Origin: Natronohydrobacter sp.
Lineage (GTDB): Bacteria > Pseudomonadota > Alphaproteobacteria > Rhodobacterales > Rhodobacteraceae
Length of the DNA stretch: 7,793 bases
Assembly: GCA_007116445.1 (NCBI GenBank)
Contig: SKIM01000092.1
Coordinates: 1 to 7,793, forward strand
Direction: 5' to 3'
The translations under genes were made by a program, and so were the position numbers. Numbering within the stretch: position 1 is the stretch's first letter; the number at the start of each line of letters is the position of its first letter. Positions 5,234 to 7,793 of the stretch are shown in pieces. Under the pieces are notes generated by a model. It saw only the letters and a list, made by a program, of their open reading frames with translations. It was not told the DNA's origin and made no database searches.

Positions 5234-7267
5234 ATGTCGGATGCGCTGGTGATCTTCATGCCCTCGGGCAAGCGCGGGCGCTTCGCGCTCGGCACCCCCG
5301 TTCTGACAGCCGCGCGCCAGCTCGGCGTCGATCTCGATTCCGTCTGCGGCGGGCGCGGCATCTGCTCGCGCTGCCAGATCACCCCGGGCTACGGCGATTT
5401 CTCGAAACATGGTGTGCGGGTTGCGCCTGACGCGCTGTCAGAATGGAACGCGGTCGAACAGCGCTACAAGGACAAGCGCGGGCTGATCGACGGGCGGCGG
5501 TTGGGCTGTCAGGCGCAGATCATGGGCGATGTGGTCATCGACGTGCCCGCTGAAAGCCAGGTTCACCGCCAGGTCGTGCGCAAGGCGGCCTCTGCCCATG
5601 CCGTCACGATGGATCCTGCGACACGGCTTTATCTGGTCGATGTGACCGAACCCGACATGCACGAGCCTTCGGGCGATCTGGAACGTCTCGCACAAGCTCT
5701 GCGCAGCCAGTGGGACATTCCTGCGATCACTGCCGGACTTGATGTCCTTTGCAAGCTGCAACCCACGCTTCGGCAGGGAAAATGGCAAGTGACGGTCGCC
5801 CTGCACAAGGATCACCGTGACGGGCCGCATCAGGTGCTTGACCTGTGGCCGGGCTTTTATGAGGGCGGGCTGTACGGGCTGGCGATCGACCTTGGATCGA
5901 CCACCATTGCCGCGCATCTGTGCGATCTGCGCAATGGCGCTGTCGTACATTCGGCAGGGGTTATGAACCCGCAGATCCGCTTCGGCGAAGACCTGATGAG
6001 CCGCGTCAGCTACGCCATGATGAACCCCGGCGGCGAAGTCGAGATGACCCATGCCGTGCGCGCAGGGCTTGATGCGCTGGTGGCCGAGATCACCGTTGAT
6101 GCACAGATCACCGCGCGTGAGATCATGGAGGCCGTGATCGTCTGCAACCCGGTCATGCATCATCTACTCTTGGGCATCGACCCGGTGGAACTGGGACAGG
6201 CGCCTTTCGCGCTGGCCACCTCCGATGCCCTGAACCTGTCTGTGCGCGATCTGGGGCTCAGCGCGATGAACCCATCGGCCCGCGCCTATCTGCTTCCCTG
6301 CATCGCGGGCCATGTCGGCGCGGATGCGGCCGCTGTTGCCCTGTCGGAAAGCCCCGAGACTTCGGACGATCTGGTGCTGGTCGTCGATGTCGGCACCAAT
6401 GCCGAGATCCTGCTGGGCGACCGGCGGAAGGTGCTCGCCTGCTCGTCGCCCACAGGGCCGGCATTTGAGGGCGCGCAGATCTCCGCAGGCCAGCGCGCCG
6501 CGCCGGGGGCGATCGAGCGGCTGGAAATCGACCCCGTGACGAAGGAGCCGCGCTTTCGCGTCATCGGCTGCGATCTGTGGTCGGATGAGCCGGGCTTTGC
6601 CGACGCCACAGCGCAGATCGGGATCACCGGCATTTGCGGCTCGGGCATCATCGAGGCCGTGGCGGAAATGCGCATGGCAGGGCTGCTCGATGCGTCAGGG
6701 CTGATCGGCTCGGGGGCGCAGACCGGGACCGCGCGCTGCATCCCCGAAGGGCGCACCCATGCCTACCTGATCCATGATGCCACCGCCACGGGCGGACCGC
6801 GAATCACTGTGACGCAGGGCGATATCCGGGCGATCCAGCTGGCGAAATCCGCGCTCTATGCGGGCGCGCGGTTGTTGATGGATGAGATCGGCACGGATCA
6901 GGTGGATCGTGTCGTGCTGGCAGGTGCGTTCGGCGCGCATATCAGCCCCAAACACGCAATGGTTCTGGGCATGATCCCCGATGCGCCACTGGGCCGTGTC
7001 ACAAGCGCAGGGAACGCGGCGGGAACCGGCGCGCGCATAGCGCTGTGCAGTGTTGCAGCCCGCGCAGGCATCGAGGCGACCGTGACGCGCATCCACAAGA
7101 TTGAGACCGCCATCGCACCGCGCTTTCAGGAGCATTTCGTCAATGCCAACGCCCTGCCCCATGCGGTCGACAGCTTCCCGGAGCTGAGCCGGATCGTGAC
7201 CCTGCCCGAGGTGAATTTCAACGCGGGCGATGGCGAGGGGGGGCGGCGCAAACGTCGTCGCGGCTGA
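5234..7267 (+). CDS. RACo-family [2Fe-2S]/ASKHA protein: putative ATP-dependent reductive activator of corrinoid proteins
   Basis: RACo-family proteins use ATP to drive electron transfer from a [2Fe-2S] cluster to inactive Co(II) corrinoid proteins, restoring Co(I) for methyl transfer. The 677-aa product has an N-terminal ferredoxin domain (about 1-105) with C38-x5-C44-x2-C47 and C92 as cluster ligands. A linker/middle region follows, then an ASKHA ATPase domain from about 215: phosphate-1 motif DLGSTT (219-224), DVGTNAE (385-391), GICGSG (466-471) and the adenosine motif LAGAFG (562-567). The tail is very basic (GGRRKRRRG). A perfect AGGAGG lies 7 bases before the ATG. No corrinoid protein, MttB-type or MtgB-type methyltransferase is next to it here, so its partner is not identified. 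It follows the usp array on the same strand with an 89-bp gap. Family assignment is firm; the substrate is inferred from the family. Confidence 0.92.
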   Translation: MSDALVIFMPSGKRGRFALGTPVLTAARQLGVDLDSVCGGRGICSRCQITPGYGDFSKHGVRVAPDALSEWNAVEQRYKDKRGLIDGRRLGCQAQIMGDVVIDVPAESQVHRQVVRKAASAHAVTMDPATRLYLVDVTEPDMHEPSGDLERLAQALRSQWDIPAITAGLDVLCKLQPTLRQGKWQVTVALHKDHRDGPHQVLDLWPGFYEGGLYGLAIDLGSTTIAAHLCDLRNGAVVHSAGVMNPQIRFGEDLMSRVSYAMMNPGGEVEMTHAVRAGLDALVAEITVDAQITAREIMEAVIVCNPVMHHLLLGIDPVELGQAPFALATSDALNLSVRDLGLSAMNPSARAYLLPCIAGHVGADAAAVALSESPETSDDLVLVVDVGTNAEILLGDRRKVLACSSPTGPAFEGAQISAGQRAAPGAIERLEIDPVTKEPRFRVIGCDLWSDEPGFADATAQIGITGICGSGIIEAVAEMRMAGLLDASGLIGSGAQTGTARCIPEGRTHAYLIHDATATGGPRITVTQGDIRAIQLAKSALYAGARLLMDEIGTDQVDRVVLAGAFGAHISPKHAMVLGMIPDAPLGRVTSAGNAAGTGARIALCSVAARAGIEATVTRIHKIETAIAPRFQEHFVNANALPHAVDSFPELSRIVTLPEVNFNAGDGEGGRRKRRRG

Positions 7268-7281
7268 GCGCCATTGAAAAA

Positions 7282-7306
7282 CCCGGATGCGGCAGGCGCA
7301 TCCGGG
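7282..7306 (-). terminator. Rho-independent terminator for the minus-strand acidic-protein gene
   Basis: CCCGGATGCG (7282-7291) and CGCATCCGGG (7297-7306) form a perfect 10-bp stem with a 5-base loop. On the minus strand the stem is followed by TTTTT, a proper U-tract, and it lies 28 bp past the stop codon of the acidic-protein gene. On the plus strand the stem is followed by CAAAAAGC, with no U-tract, so it should be weak or inactive as an intrinsic terminator for the RACo-like gene, although the hairpin may still protect that transcript's 3' end. Confidence 0.85.
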
Positions 7307-7334
7307 CAAAAAGCGATTACGGCTTGGGGTCCGG

Positions 7335-7793
7335 TCAGTTCCCGGTCATCTCGCGCAGACGGTCCACGACAGTCTGAAGCAGCTCGGGGTTATCGCCCGC
7401 AGCCTGCAGCAGGCCTTCCACAACACCACGCTCCATGACGTTCAGGCCAGCAGCTTCGATCTGCGCGCGAATCGCATCAACCGACAGATCGACACCCAGC
7501 TCTTCGATGGCCAACGCTTCTTCAACCGCATCTGCGGTTTCTTCGGCAGCGTCGGTGGACAGCTCGGCCTCTGCCTCGTCCAGCGCCTCTTCGACAGCAG
7601 CTTCGCTGCCTGCGTCGCCGGCATCGTCACCGATGATCTGCTCAACCGCCTCATCAACGGCTTCCGTGGTCGCGTCCACAGCGCCTTCAACAGCCTGCTC
7701 GACGGTTTCGGCGGCCTCATCAGCCACATCTTCGAACAACTCCTCGGTGGTTGGCTCTTCCACGACTTCAGGCTCAACTGGCTCAGGCTCAAC
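7335..7793 (-). CDS. Acidic Ala/Glu-rich low-complexity protein, partial (N-terminus beyond right edge)
   Basis: The frame is open from the right edge to a TGA at 7337-7335, giving 152 visible residues. A GTG at 7763 could initiate, but the reading frame upstream continues the same composition as a Glu-Pro-Val repeat (VEPEPVEPEVVEEP), so the gene almost surely starts outside the window. In the last 142 residues about 30% are Asp or Glu, there are four Arg and no Lys, and Ala is very frequent. AVEGAVDATTE and AVDEAVEQIIG are adjacent 11-residue units, suggesting an amphipathic hendecad helix or coiled coil. The last 50 residues (from VDLSVDAIRAQIEAAG) are less biased and look like a small folded helical domain. 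The E-P repeat resembles extended linkers between a membrane anchor and a domain, but no anchor is visible. I recognise no family and assign no function. A good terminator follows. Confidence 0.75.
   Translation of the reverse strand, partial: VEPEPVEPEVVEEPTTEELFEDVADEAAETVEQAVEGAVDATTEAVDEAVEQIIGDDAGDAGSEAAVEEALDEAEAELSTDAAEETADAVEEALAIEELGVDLSVDAIRAQIEAAGLNVMERGVVEGLLQAAGDNPELLQTVVDRLREMTGN

Noticed and set aside
5438..6163. Minus-strand ORFs opposite the RACo-like gene (also 6286-6756 and 6695-7309)
   Set aside because: They are antisense shadows of a gene with clear cysteine and ATPase motifs; no ribosome binding site or domain supports them.

Overview
The window looks like a stretch of chromosome from an alphaproteobacterium, most probably of the Rhodobacteraceae (Rhodobacter/Roseobacter group). 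This rests on high GC content, strong G/C third-position bias (which creates many long false ORFs on opposite strands), the glmU-glmS-AlkD-type gene order, and the style of the RACo-type protein. No rRNA, tRNA, CRISPR array, insertion sequence or phage gene was seen.

Left part (1-3577, minus strand): a compact operon read right to left. glmU (bifunctional GlcNAc-1-P uridylyltransferase / GlcN-1-P acetyltransferase) is followed after 4 bp by glmS (glucosamine-6-phosphate synthase). The glmS stop overlaps the start of an AlkD-family DNA alkylation repair gene (ATGA overlap), which runs off the left edge. GlmS and GlmU supply most of the route from fructose-6-phosphate to UDP-GlcNAc for peptidoglycan and LPS; the phosphoglucosamine mutase GlmM is not in the window.

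Middle (3578-5144): a 184-bp divergent intergenic region, then three tandem plus-strand universal stress protein genes of the E. coli UspF/UspG type (137, 138 and 138 aa). The divergent region carries a perfect TTGA-N6-TCAA FNR/FnrL-type palindrome 58 bp before the first usp start codon, so the array is probably induced at low oxygen.

Right part (5145-7793): two stem-loops in an 89-bp spacer precede a 677-aa [2Fe-2S]/ASKHA protein of the RACo family (ATP-dependent reductive activators of corrinoid proteins). No corrinoid protein or methyltransferase gene is visible beside it. It meets, tail to tail, a minus-strand gene for a very acidic Ala/Glu-rich protein that is cut by the right edge. Between them is a strong intrinsic terminator whose U-tract serves the minus-strand gene.

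Overall the glm part is ordinary housekeeping sequence. The most interesting combination is the FNR-box, usp triplet and solitary RACo-like activator on one strand, which suggests (inference only) a low-oxygen module linking stress proteins to cobalamin-dependent metabolism.
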